Of a stretch of DNA of 64,000 bases, positions 9,544 through 18,300 are shown in pieces. The stretch is taken from NCBI RefSeq assembly GCF_002844395.1, contig NZ_CP025197.1, forward strand, positions 310,001 to 374,000. Reading direction: 5' to 3'. The notes beneath the pieces are model-generated. The model saw nothing but the letters and a program-made list of their open reading frames with translations. It did no database searches and was not told where the DNA came from. The position numbers were made by a program, and so were the translations under genes. Position 1 is the first letter of the stretch, and each line of letters begins with the position of its first letter. Origin of the DNA: Acetivibrio saccincola (GTDB lineage Bacteria; Bacillota; Clostridia; Acetivibrionales; Acetivibrionaceae).

Positions 9544-11145
9544 CTGCGGAAGTTAAAGCGATATAAACCAACAAAGTTTATGGCGGAAGGTTCCCGATAC
9601 GACAAGGAAGCGGCGGACGCCGCCGTTGCTTTTATCAACTGCCTGAAGCATACCAAGGGCGAATGGTACGGAATGTCTTTTGAGTTCATTGACTGGCAGG
9701 AGCAGATTGTCAGGGATATATTTGGCGTCTTGAAACCGAACGGATACCGGCAGTTCAACACCGCCTATGTAGAAATCCCAAAAAAACAGGGGAAGAGCGA
9801 GCTTGCGGCGGCCATCGCCTTATACCTGACCTGCGGCGATTTCGAGCATGGCGGCGAGGTGTATGGCTGCGCATCAGACCGGCAGCAGGCTTCCATCGTG
9901 TTTGACGTAGCGGTGGACATGGTGGAGCAGTGCCCGGCATTAAAGTCCCGGATTAAACCGATGCTGTCGCAGAAACGGCTGGTATACAGGCCGCTTGGAA
10001 GCTTCTATCAGGTGCTTTCGGCGGAGGCGTATACGAAGCATGGGCTGAATGTCCATGGCGTGGTATTTGATGAGCTGCATGCGCAGCCGAACCGCGATCT
10101 GTATGATGTAATGCTTCACGGATCTGGTGATGCAAGAAAACAGCCGGTGTTTTTCCTGATTACAACCGCTGGCACCGACCGCAATTCCATCTGCTGGGAG
10201 GTGCATCAAAAGGCAGAAGATATCCTGCAGGGACGAAAGATAGACCCGACTTTCTACCCGGTTATTTACAGCGCAGCCGATACAGACGACTGGGCAAGTG
10301 AAAAGGTGTGGAGAAAGGTCAATCCGTCATTAGGCATTACAGTGGACATCGAAAAACTGAGGGTGGCTTGTGAAAATGCCAAGCAAAACCCCGCAGAGGA
10401 AAATTTATTCCGTCAGCTCCGCTTAAATCAGTGGGTGAAGCAATCGGTGCGCTGGATGCCTATGGACAAATGGGACAGGTGCGCCTTCCCCGTCGATGCG
10501 GAAAGCTTGCGCGGTCGCATCTGCTACGGCGGGCTTGACCTGTCATCCACAACTGATGTTACCGCCTTTGTACTGGTGTTTCCGCCGCTGGATGAATCGG
10601 ACAAATATCAGATCCTGTCTTTTTTCTGGATACCGCAGGACAATATCGACCAGCGCGTGCGGCGGGATCATGTGCCATATGACGTCTGGGAGCGGCAGGG
10701 CTTTTTATACACCACCGAGGGCAATGTGGTGCATTACGGTTTCATCGAGACTTTTATTGAGGAGCTTGGCATGAAATACAATATCAGAGAAATCGCCTTC
10801 GACCGCTGGGGCGCGGTGCAGATGACGCAGAACCTCGAAGCTTTGGGCTTTACCGTCGTTCCGTTCGGTCAGGGCTTCAAGGACATGTCCCCGCCTACAA
10901 AGGAACTGATGAAGCTGACATTGGAAGAACGCATTGCCCATGGCGGACATCCGGTGCTGCGCTGGATGATGGACAATATCTTTGTCAAAACCGACCCGGC
11001 CGGAAACATAAAGCCTGATAAGGAAAAATCCAGCGAGAGAATAGACGGCGCTGTTGCGCTTATTATGGCGCTTGACTGCGCTTTACGACATAGCAGAGAG
11101 AGTTTCGGTTCAGTTTATGATGAACGCGGGCTTTTATTTATATAA
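9544..11145 (+). CDS. terL: Orphan phage terminase large subunit
   Basis: A nearly complete large terminase (about 533 aa from 9544) of the P-loop ATPase/RNase-H-nuclease type that packages phage DNA. Walker A is IPKKQGKSELAA, Walker B VVFDELHAQPN, and the nuclease domain shows GGLDLSSTTDVTAF and a late acidic segment ERIDGAVALIMALD. A good site GGAAAGGAGG (9526-9534) points to a CTG codon at 9544 (LRKLKRYKPTKF); the frame is open back to a TTG at 9502 and the first ATG is at 9580. The gene is visibly GC-richer than its surroundings, a sign of transfer. No small terminase, portal, protease or capsid gene is nearby, so it is a stranded prophage fragment. Confidence 0.9.
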   Translation: MRKLKRYKPTKFMAEGSRYDKEAADAAVAFINCLKHTKGEWYGMSFEFIDWQEQIVRDIFGVLKPNGYRQFNTAYVEIPKKQGKSELAAAIALYLTCGDFEHGGEVYGCASDRQQASIVFDVAVDMVEQCPALKSRIKPMLSQKRLVYRPLGSFYQVLSAEAYTKHGLNVHGVVFDELHAQPNRDLYDVMLHGSGDARKQPVFFLITTAGTDRNSICWEVHQKAEDILQGRKIDPTFYPVIYSAADTDDWASEKVWRKVNPSLGITVDIEKLRVACENAKQNPAEENLFRQLRLNQWVKQSVRWMPMDKWDRCAFPVDAESLRGRICYGGLDLSSTTDVTAFVLVFPPLDESDKYQILSFFWIPQDNIDQRVRRDHVPYDVWERQGFLYTTEGNVVHYGFIETFIEELGMKYNIREIAFDRWGAVQMTQNLEALGFTVVPFGQGFKDMSPPTKELMKLTLEERIAHGGHPVLRWMMDNIFVKTDPAGNIKPDKEKSSERIDGAVALIMALDCALRHSRESFGSVYDERGLLFI

Positions 11146-11161
11146 TTAAGCGAATAAATGG

Positions 11162-11191
11162 TTGCTTTTTGAGGCATAATTATGGTATAAT
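11162..11191 (+). promoter_or_regulatory. Sigma-A-type promoter of the toxin-antitoxin operon
   Basis: TTGCTT (11162-11167), an 18-nt spacer and a perfect TATAAT (11186-11191), followed by AAAGGAGG at 11201 and the antitoxin ATG at 11219. Confidence 0.7.
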
Positions 11192-11218
11192 AGGGACACA
11201 AAAGGAGGTCAAATAATT

Positions 11219-11479
11219 ATGCCAAAAATTATTCCAATTCGCGATTTAAAAAATACAAGTGAGATTTCACAGATGTGCCATGAATCGGATGAGCCTATTT
11301 TTGTAACTAAAAACGGATACGGGGATATGGTTATCATGAGCATGAAAATGTATGAAGAAAAGATGTTCATGTCCGATGTGTACCGTAAGCTGAATGTTGC
11401 TGAAGAGCAATTGTCGGAGGGGAAAATACTTGACGGGGATGAATCTCTGAAGAGTATAAAAGAAAAGTACAATGTATAA
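11219..11479 (+). CDS. Phd/YefM-type antitoxin
   Basis: An 86-aa antitoxin. The N-terminal half (MPKIIPIRDLKNTSEISQMC, then EPIFVTKNGYGDMVIMSM) matches the Phd/YefM DNA-binding fold, which binds the operon promoter and neutralises a RelE/ParE-type toxin through a C-terminal helix. Strong ribosome-binding site AAAGGAGG and a clear promoter upstream. It overlaps the toxin gene by 8 nt, the classical arrangement, so autoregulation by the toxin-antitoxin complex is likely. Confidence 0.9.
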   Translation: MPKIIPIRDLKNTSEISQMCHESDEPIFVTKNGYGDMVIMSMKMYEEKMFMSDVYRKLNVAEEQLSEGKILDGDESLKSIKEKYNV

Positions 11480-11780
11480 GCTGGTTGTCACAGAACTTGC
11501 TCATCAGGATTTGGATAGTATTATATCGTACATTGCCATCCAATTGGCAAATCCGGCGGCTGCGTCAGATTTTCTTTACGAGGTTGACAAGTGTTACGGC
11601 TATCTGAAAAGCAATCCGGTGATGTATTCCAAATGTAACGATAGCCGGTTGGAAAAAGAAGGGTACCGCAAGGCCATCATAAAAAACTATATCCTTGTCT
11701 ATAAAATAGATGAGACCAATAAAACGGTTATTGTTTTACGATTCTTCTACGGCGCCAGGGATTATGCCAAATTGTTGTAA
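11472..11780 (+). CDS. RelE/ParE-superfamily toxin
   Basis: A 102-aa toxin. The sequence opens MYKLVVTELAHQDLDSIISY with ANPAAASDFLYEV, and ends YILVYKIDE ... VIVLRFFYGARDYAKLL, the helix-hairpin plus beta-sheet pattern of the RelE/ParE fold. ParE members poison gyrase and RelE members cut ribosome-bound mRNA; sequence reading alone cannot separate them, though the LxxIxxYI pattern favours ParE-like. It is complete; an IS4-type element begins 8 nt after the stop. Confidence 0.9.
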   Translation: MYKLVVTELAHQDLDSIISYIAIQLANPAAASDFLYEVDKCYGYLKSNPVMYSKCNDSRLEKEGYRKAIIKNYILVYKIDETNKTVIVLRFFYGARDYAKLL

Positions 11781-11854
11781 TTATTAAATCAACTTTCGCA
11801 CATAGTTAATGTGCAGTGAACATTGAAAAATCAATAGTTTTGGGCAATAAAGAA

Positions 11855-11953
11855 GTTCAAGAAACCTCTTATATGTGATATAATAGAAGTGAATAAAACC
11901 CATTAAAATCAACACTTTGGAGGTTCTTGAACATGTCTATTATATCACATAAG
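11855..11953 (+). promoter_or_regulatory. Transposase promoter plus fold-back of the ribosome-binding site
   Basis: Two interleaved inverted repeats. GTTCAAGAAACCTC (11855-11868) pairs with GAGGTTCTTGAAC (11920-11932, one bulge), which contains the Shine-Dalgarno GGAGG. CTTATATGTGATATAATAGA (11868-11887) pairs with TCTATTATATCACATAAG (11936-11953), which is the start of the coding sequence. A TATAAT (11879-11884) lies in the second left arm, so a transcript from it would lack the left arms, while a transcript reading in from outside would carry them and hide the start site. This matches the protection known in IS10/IS50. Confidence 0.6.
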
Positions 11954-13324
11954 ATGAAAGCAGAAAATAGGTTTTCTATGACAGTTGATAACTTTTTCAA
12001 AAAGTTTTCTGTAGGCTCATTGCTAAAACAGGCAAATGCATATAAAGAAAAGGGTGTCCCTTGTGTCAAAGTTTTCAAAGTATTATTCAAACTTGTTTTT
12101 ACAGGTATGAACTTGTTTATGAATTATGAAACCGAAAATTCTGATATACCATTTGCAAAGGATGTAGCCTACAGATTCCTGAATTCTATGCATATCAACT
12201 GGCAGAGATTTCTCTTGTTACTTTCTGCTAAGGTTATAAACCATCATATTGCTCCATTAACAACAGATGAACGAGCTGATGCATTTGTGATAGATGATTC
12301 CTTCTTTAGCAGGACAAGAAGCAAAGCGGTAGAACTCCTATGCTGGGTCAAAGATCATGCTGATGGTAATAAAAACAAAAAAGGCTTTCGTATGCTTACT
12401 CTTGGTTGGACAGACGGCAATTCATTTGTTCCTGTAGCCTTTAACCTCTTAAGTTCAGCGAATTCAAAGGTTCGTATCAATCCAGCGAGACAATGTATAG
12501 ATAAAAGAACTGTTGGGTTTAAACGTCGTCAAAATGCCTTGACTACTTCGCCGGAATCTGCTCTTTCAATGCTGAAACAAGCTATGTCTGTGGGCATTAA
12601 GGCAAAATACGTCCTGTTTGACAGTTGGTTCTCCTTTCCGGCTACTATTATCAAGATTTGCAAAATGAATCTTAATGTAATAGCCATGTTAAAAGACACG
12701 CCAAAGATTTACTACACGTTCAATGGTGAAAAGAAATCATTACGCGAGATATACCGAACTGTCAGGAAACGTAGAGGAAGGGCAAAATACCTGGCGTCTG
12801 TCGCGGTAGAACTGCACGACAAAGAAGATAACCTTGTTCCAGCAAAAATTGTCTTTGTACGTGACCGAAGAAATAGGAGCAAATGGCTGGCTCTAATTTC
12901 AACGGATATGAATCTTCCTGAGTCAGAGATAATCAGGATATATGGAAAACGCTGGGACATCGAGGTATTCTTTAAAATGTGCAAGTCATACTTAAAGCTT
13001 GCAAAGGAATTCCAAGGCCGTTCGTACGATATGATGGTTGCCCATACTACTATTGTTTTTTCAAGGTACATCATGTTAGCGGTTGAAAACCGCAATAATA
13101 CTGATTTGCGTACGATTGGTGCTTTGTTCTACTACTGCTGCGATGAACTTGAGGATATCAAATTTGTTGAGGCATTGCAGCTCATAATAGAAGCTTTAAA
13201 AGTAACTTTACAGGAAAAACTGTTTTTGTCAAAGGAGACAATTAACGAACTTTTGGGCTACTTTGTCTCTTCTTTGCCCGATTATATCAAGGCAAAGCTA
13301 TCAGTTGTTTCCTGCGAAAGTTGA
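11933..13324 (+). CDS. IS4-family transposase
   Basis: A 463-aa DDE transposase. Catalytic residues are visible in FVIDDSFFSR (about residue 119), VLFDSWFSF (about 229) and the diagnostic Y-(2)-R-(3)-E-(6)-K signature in YGKRWDIEVFFKMCK (about 343-357), which defines IS4 members. I chose the ATG at 11933 over an in-frame TTG at 11927 because GGAGG at 11919-11923 gives a 9-nt spacing. The frame is intact and the ends are perfect, so the element may be active. It starts directly after the toxin gene without breaking it. Confidence 0.93.
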   Translation: MSIISHKMKAENRFSMTVDNFFKKFSVGSLLKQANAYKEKGVPCVKVFKVLFKLVFTGMNLFMNYETENSDIPFAKDVAYRFLNSMHINWQRFLLLLSAKVINHHIAPLTTDERADAFVIDDSFFSRTRSKAVELLCWVKDHADGNKNKKGFRMLTLGWTDGNSFVPVAFNLLSSANSKVRINPARQCIDKRTVGFKRRQNALTTSPESALSMLKQAMSVGIKAKYVLFDSWFSFPATIIKICKMNLNVIAMLKDTPKIYYTFNGEKKSLREIYRTVRKRRGRAKYLASVAVELHDKEDNLVPAKIVFVRDRRNRSKWLALISTDMNLPESEIIRIYGKRWDIEVFFKMCKSYLKLAKEFQGRSYDMMVAHTTIVFSRYIMLAVENRNNTDLRTIGALFYYCCDELEDIKFVEALQLIIEALKVTLQEKLFLSKETINELLGYFVSSLPDYIKAKLSVVSCES

Positions 13325-13377
13325 TAATTTTATTAAAATGTATACTTAATTTATTTGGTTAACAATGTTTTCGACTA

Positions 13378-15174
13378 TTAAACTAATATGCTTTCAAGTT
13401 CTTCAACCGTCTTTTCGAATACATCTAAAGCATCCTGCACCGGTTTTGGCGTGGATAAATCCACTCCGGCTTTTTTAAGAAGTTCCAAAGGATAATCTGA
13501 ATTACCTCCTTTTAAAAACTCAATATACCGTTCTACTGCAGGAGAACCTTCATTTAAAATCATATTTGAAATGGCTGTGGCAGCTGAAAATCCCGTTGCA
13601 TATTTATAAACATAAAAACTCGTGTAAAAATGAGGAATCCTTGCCCACTCTATACTAATGTCCTCGTTTACGTTTACTTCCGGCTCAAAATATTTTTTGT
13701 TAAGGTCAAGGTATATCTTACTTAAACTTTCTGCCGTAAGGGCTTCACCGTTTTGATATTTTCCGTGAATTATTTTTTCAAATTCCGCAAACATAGTTTG
13801 CCTGAAAACAGTGCCTCTGAACTGTTCTAAATAGTGGTTTAAAAGATATGCCTTTTCCGTTTTGTCATCTGTATTATCCAGCATATACCTTATAAGCAGG
13901 GATTCGTTTACGGTAGATGCCACCTCTGCTACGAAAATTTTATATTCTGAGTATATATAAGGCTGGGTTTTGTTTGTGTAATAAGTGTGAAGGGCGTGCC
14001 CCATTTCATGAGCAATGGTAAATACATCGTTTATAGTTCCCTGATAATTTAAAAGAACATAAGGATGGGTTTTATAGCTGCCCCAGGAATATGCCCCGCC
14101 GGTTTTGCCCTGGTTTTCATAAACATCTATCCATCCGTTTGTAAATCCTTCTTTTAAGTATTTTATATATTCTTCCCCTAAAGGCTTAAGACCGTTTTCA
14201 ACTAGTTTTAAGGCGTCTTCATAGGGAAATTCCTTTTTAGGTGTTTCAACAATGGGAACATAAAGATCATACATATTCAGCTCATCTAACTTTAATGCTT
14301 TCTTGCGGAGTTTTAAGTACCTTTGAAGAAGGTGCAGGTTTTTGTCCACAGTTTCAATTAAATTGTCATAAACTTTAGTGTTTATGTTGTCTTCATCTAA
14401 GGATGCCTCCAAAGAAGAGTTGTATTTTCTTGCCGCAGCATAAAATTTATCTGATTTTACAGAGCCGGACAGCATGGCAGCAAAAGAATTTTTATATTTT
14501 TGATATGTATCGTAAAGAGCATAAAATGCATCTTTTCTAACCCTTCTGTCCCTGCTTTCCAAAAACATAATATACCTTCCCTTTGTAAGTTCCGTTTCCT
14601 TTCCGTCTTCATCTTTTATAAAGGGAAATTTTATATCCGCATTATTGAACATTGTAAAGATTTCTCTTGAAGAACCTGAAAATTCAGAAGTAAGGGCTAA
14701 AAGTTCTTCTTCTTTGTCTGACAGTACATGTTCCTTTTGTCTTAAAATTTCGTTGAAGTGGTGCTGATATATTTTAAGCCCGTCAAGTGAGTTAATGTAT
14801 TTTTTCAAAACATCTTCTTCCATTGCTATTATTTCAGGAACGATAAAGGAGGTGGCAGCATAAATTTTTGTATAAAGGTTTGAAGCCCTGTCAGCAAGAC
14901 CCTGGTACAGGGAGACAGCATTGTCCTCGTCCTTTTTCATTCTTGCAAAGACAAAAAGTTTTTCGCAGGAAGACATAAGTTCATCTCTTAGTTTAAGGCA
15001 TTCCAAAAGTTTTTCCGCACTTTCCTGCAGCGTACCTTTGTACTTAACTATATTATCAATGCTATTTTCTATTTTCTTAAAGTCCTCCTCCCAAATGTCA
15101 ACATTTTCATATATATCTTCAAGATTCCATTTATACTTCTTGTCTATTTCATCTCTTTTTGGAAGTGAACCCAT
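13378..15174 (-). CDS. pepF: Oligoendopeptidase F (M3 metallopeptidase)
   Basis: A 598-aa cytoplasmic zinc peptidase that hydrolyses short peptides. The M3 zinc signature HEMGHALHTYY is at about residues 388-398, with the third ligand expected in the E-rich VAEVASTVNE segment about 25 residues later. The open frame extends to 15249, but the ATG at 15174 has the site AGGAGGAG at good spacing and fits the family start MGSLPKRDEI. It is transcribed from its own promoter at 15214-15242. No signal peptide. It runs toward the IS4 element, whose right end is 53 nt past the stop. Confidence 0.95.
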   Translation of the reverse strand: MGSLPKRDEIDKKYKWNLEDIYENVDIWEEDFKKIENSIDNIVKYKGTLQESAEKLLECLKLRDELMSSCEKLFVFARMKKDEDNAVSLYQGLADRASNLYTKIYAATSFIVPEIIAMEEDVLKKYINSLDGLKIYQHHFNEILRQKEHVLSDKEEELLALTSEFSGSSREIFTMFNNADIKFPFIKDEDGKETELTKGRYIMFLESRDRRVRKDAFYALYDTYQKYKNSFAAMLSGSVKSDKFYAAARKYNSSLEASLDEDNINTKVYDNLIETVDKNLHLLQRYLKLRKKALKLDELNMYDLYVPIVETPKKEFPYEDALKLVENGLKPLGEEYIKYLKEGFTNGWIDVYENQGKTGGAYSWGSYKTHPYVLLNYQGTINDVFTIAHEMGHALHTYYTNKTQPYIYSEYKIFVAEVASTVNESLLIRYMLDNTDDKTEKAYLLNHYLEQFRGTVFRQTMFAEFEKIIHGKYQNGEALTAESLSKIYLDLNKKYFEPEVNVNEDISIEWARIPHFYTSFYVYKYATGFSAATAISNMILNEGSPAVERYIEFLKGGNSDYPLELLKKAGVDLSTPKPVQDALDVFEKTVEELESILV

Positions 15175-15213
15175 GGTAATACTCCTCCTGTTTGTTGTAT
15201 TTATATACAAAAT

Positions 15214-15242
15214 ATTATAACCTATTGTATCATATTTACCAA
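15214..15242 (-). promoter_or_regulatory. Sigma-A promoter of pepF
   Basis: On the minus strand TTGGTA, a 17-nt spacer and a perfect TATAAT, 40 nt upstream of the chosen ATG. Confidence 0.7.
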
Positions 15243-15375
15243 GGAGCAATTTGTTAATTGATGTGTTTTCCTTTCTCAGGAATTATAATAAAATAATAGC
15301 AACAAAGAAGGAGACGGGTTTGGCGGCTTTAGTATAAAAATAAATTTTCAAAGTACAAGGAGAGCCTAAATTAAT

Positions 15376-18300
15376 TTAATCCAGTTTAAATAGAATATTG
15401 TAGAGCATTACCACGGCTTCCGCCCTGGTTGCAAAATCCTTTGGTGCCAGGATACCGCTGCCTTTACCGTTTATTATCCCTGCGCCGTGAGTTACCGCAA
15501 GGCTTGAAAGGGCATAGTCGGATATTAAATGACTGTCTGAAAATTTCTCCAGTATTGAAGTATCTTTATGAGGAAGAGGGTTTCCTGTAATTCTTAATGT
15601 TCTGGCAAGTATTACAGCCATGTCTTCTCTTTTTATGGGTCGGTTGGGATGAAAATAGTTGTTGCCTACACCAGATACAATCCCCATGTTTTGGGCAATC
15701 ATTACATCCCTGTAATACCAGTGTTCAGGTCGTACATCTGAAAAAGTCCCTATAGGTATTCTGTCAAGCTCAAAGGTCTTTACCACAAGGCTTATAAATT
15801 CAGCACGGGTTATATTATCATTTGGTGCAAAAATTTCTTCTGACCTTCCCTTTACTATTCCCATACCTAATAGAGAATTTATGGCAGTCTTGGCCCAGGG
15901 GACGGAGTCTAAATCACCAAATGTCTTTTTAAGTATGGTTCTTACCGCAACTGTATTGGTGTGAGCTGACTGTACATTTGAGTTGTATGCCCGTACCCTG
16001 TAGTAGTATATTGAGTTAAATTCAAGACCCGAGTCAGTAAAATTCCGGGTGTTTTCCGTTACACGGCCTATTTCAACAAAGTCTTTGCTGCCATGTCTTC
16101 TTTCTATAATAAATCCCTCTTCCTTCTCTGAATTGTCCTTCCATTCAAGAAGGTATTGATTGTCCCGTATATGGGTTACAATCAGGTCAGATGGGGGTTT
16201 AACTGTATTTATAAGCACTTTAACAGGCTGGGTATATGATTTTAAATTCATGGAAGAGTGGTATGCCCCGATTCTGAAATAATAAACTTCATCAGGATCT
16301 AAATCTTTTATTCTGTAGCTTCTTACCTTATTACCCAAAGAAGCCACTTCCCTCCATCTGCCATCCGGGTCTGTTCTTCTTTCAAGCTTAAAACCGGATA
16401 TCTCCCTATCCTCATCATATTCCCATTCAATAACAACTTCAGACCCTGATAATACCACCACTATAAAATTTTCAGGTACAGGTAGGGTTAAAGGCTCAAC
16501 AGAAGCTTCATTTGAATAATCTGAAGAATTGTATGAGTTGACTGACTTAACCCTGTATGTATAGTTTCTGTCATTTTCCACTTCGGTATCATACCATTTT
16601 AAATCATAAGGAGATATGGTTTCAATGGGTACAAAATTTGAATTTTCAGTTTTTCTCTCTATTATAAGCTCACTGTCAAAGGACAAAATACCTGACCACT
16701 CCAGCTTAATTATTCCGGAAGACTGCCAGGTTGCTTTTAAATCTTTTGGGGTCAATAGCTTTGTATAAACTCCGTTTTCAGCCTCTTCCCTGGGGTAAGG
16801 TCTTGAAAACACATTTTCACCGATTACTGCCTTAACCCTGTAAAAATATTCTGTATCAGAACTAAGATTTGTATCGCTGTAACTGCTAAAACCGGTGTCC
16901 AATATATCCACTATCTGCCAGTCACCGTCTTTGCCTCTCTTTCTTTCAATGACGGTGCCGTGATTTGAATAGTCAGCATATGTCCAGGACAGATCAATTT
17001 GCCTTGAAGATACAGGGGTTACAATAAGAGATACAGGCGGCTCCATTAAAAGGGAAGCGGATGCTGCCACCTCATTAGTGTAAGAGCGGGCTTTTCCAAA
17101 GGGATTAAAGGCAGTGACCCTGTATGTATAGCTTGAACTTGAAGTAACAGTACTGTCTGTATAATATGTGGTGTTTGCAGACACAGTTGCTATTTCAGCA
17201 AAGCTTCCATTGCCTGTCCTTCTTTCAATAATAAAGCCTGATTCATTATTTGAATTATCATTCCAGTTTAAAGTAAAGCTTGTAGGAGAATTTATATCAA
17301 TGGTAAGGTATTTAGGTGAATCAGGTACATCAGCAGATATTTTGTATTCCCGGGTTGAATATGTATTTCCGCTGCTGTCTATGGCAGTAATTCTATAATA
17401 ATAGGTTTTACCTGTTTCAATATCCTTTGTGTCAGAATAGGAGGTTATATTGCTGTCCACCTGGGCTATGGTTTTGTAGCTTGAACTGCCGGAATCTTTC
17501 CGCTGTACCAGCATGGTAAAATCCCCCAAAGGAGGATTGGTCCAGCTAAGGTCAATCCTTCCGGGACTTACAGGCACACACTGTAAATTTGAAGGTGAAG
17601 TAATGTTGGTTATTGGTTTGGAAATATTACTAACCCCTGTATAATTTTCAGTATCTATTTTAAGTCTGTACCTGTATATACCATTATCCGAAATCCTGTC
17701 TTTTATTGATGTAGTATCTTCTTTTAACTCTACGCCCACAACTTCCCAGTTTCCCCAGAATTCATCCATGTATTTGGCTCTTTCTAATTTAAACTGCTGT
17801 ATTTGAGGGTGTTTTTCCCAGAAAATTAAAACATAGCCTTTGTCCAATTTTGCTGTGATGCTCGGAAGTTTAATGGGAGTTATTTCAAAGTTTGATGAAG
17901 CCTTTTTTCCGTTAATGTCTGCAGAATCTCCTGCAGAGTCGTCATCAGATTCATCACCGGAGCTATCACCTGTGTCGTCACCTGAGTTATCACCAGTGTC
18001 GTCACCGGAGCCGCCGCCGGAGCTATCTCCAGTGCCGTCACCTGAGTCATCACCAGTATCGCCGCCGGAGCCACCACCGGAGTCATCACCGGAGCCGTCC
18101 GCCAGCCCGCTACCGGAGTTGTCTCCAGGTTCGTCTGCCAGGTCGTCATCAGAGTCGTCCGCCGGGTCCTGTTCTTCAATAACAATGGCAAAAGAGGTAA
18201 TTGTATATTTATTTGTTGTCCCCGGTGTTATGGAAGGGTCAAAAAAGCTTACGGAAGTCCCGTCCCCTTCTAAATACGCCATTTCTTCCCCCGCTTCATT

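Larger units (their letters stand above)
11788..13325 (+). mobile_element. IS4-family insertion sequence
   Basis: Perfect 13-bp terminal inverted repeats ATCAACTTTCGCA (11788-11800) and TGCGAAAGTTGAT (13313-13325) bound a 1538-bp element with one intact transposase. The transposase stop TGA is part of the right repeat. No clean target duplication: TTATTAA sits directly outside the left end and again 4 nt beyond the right end (13330-13336). Confidence 0.9.
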
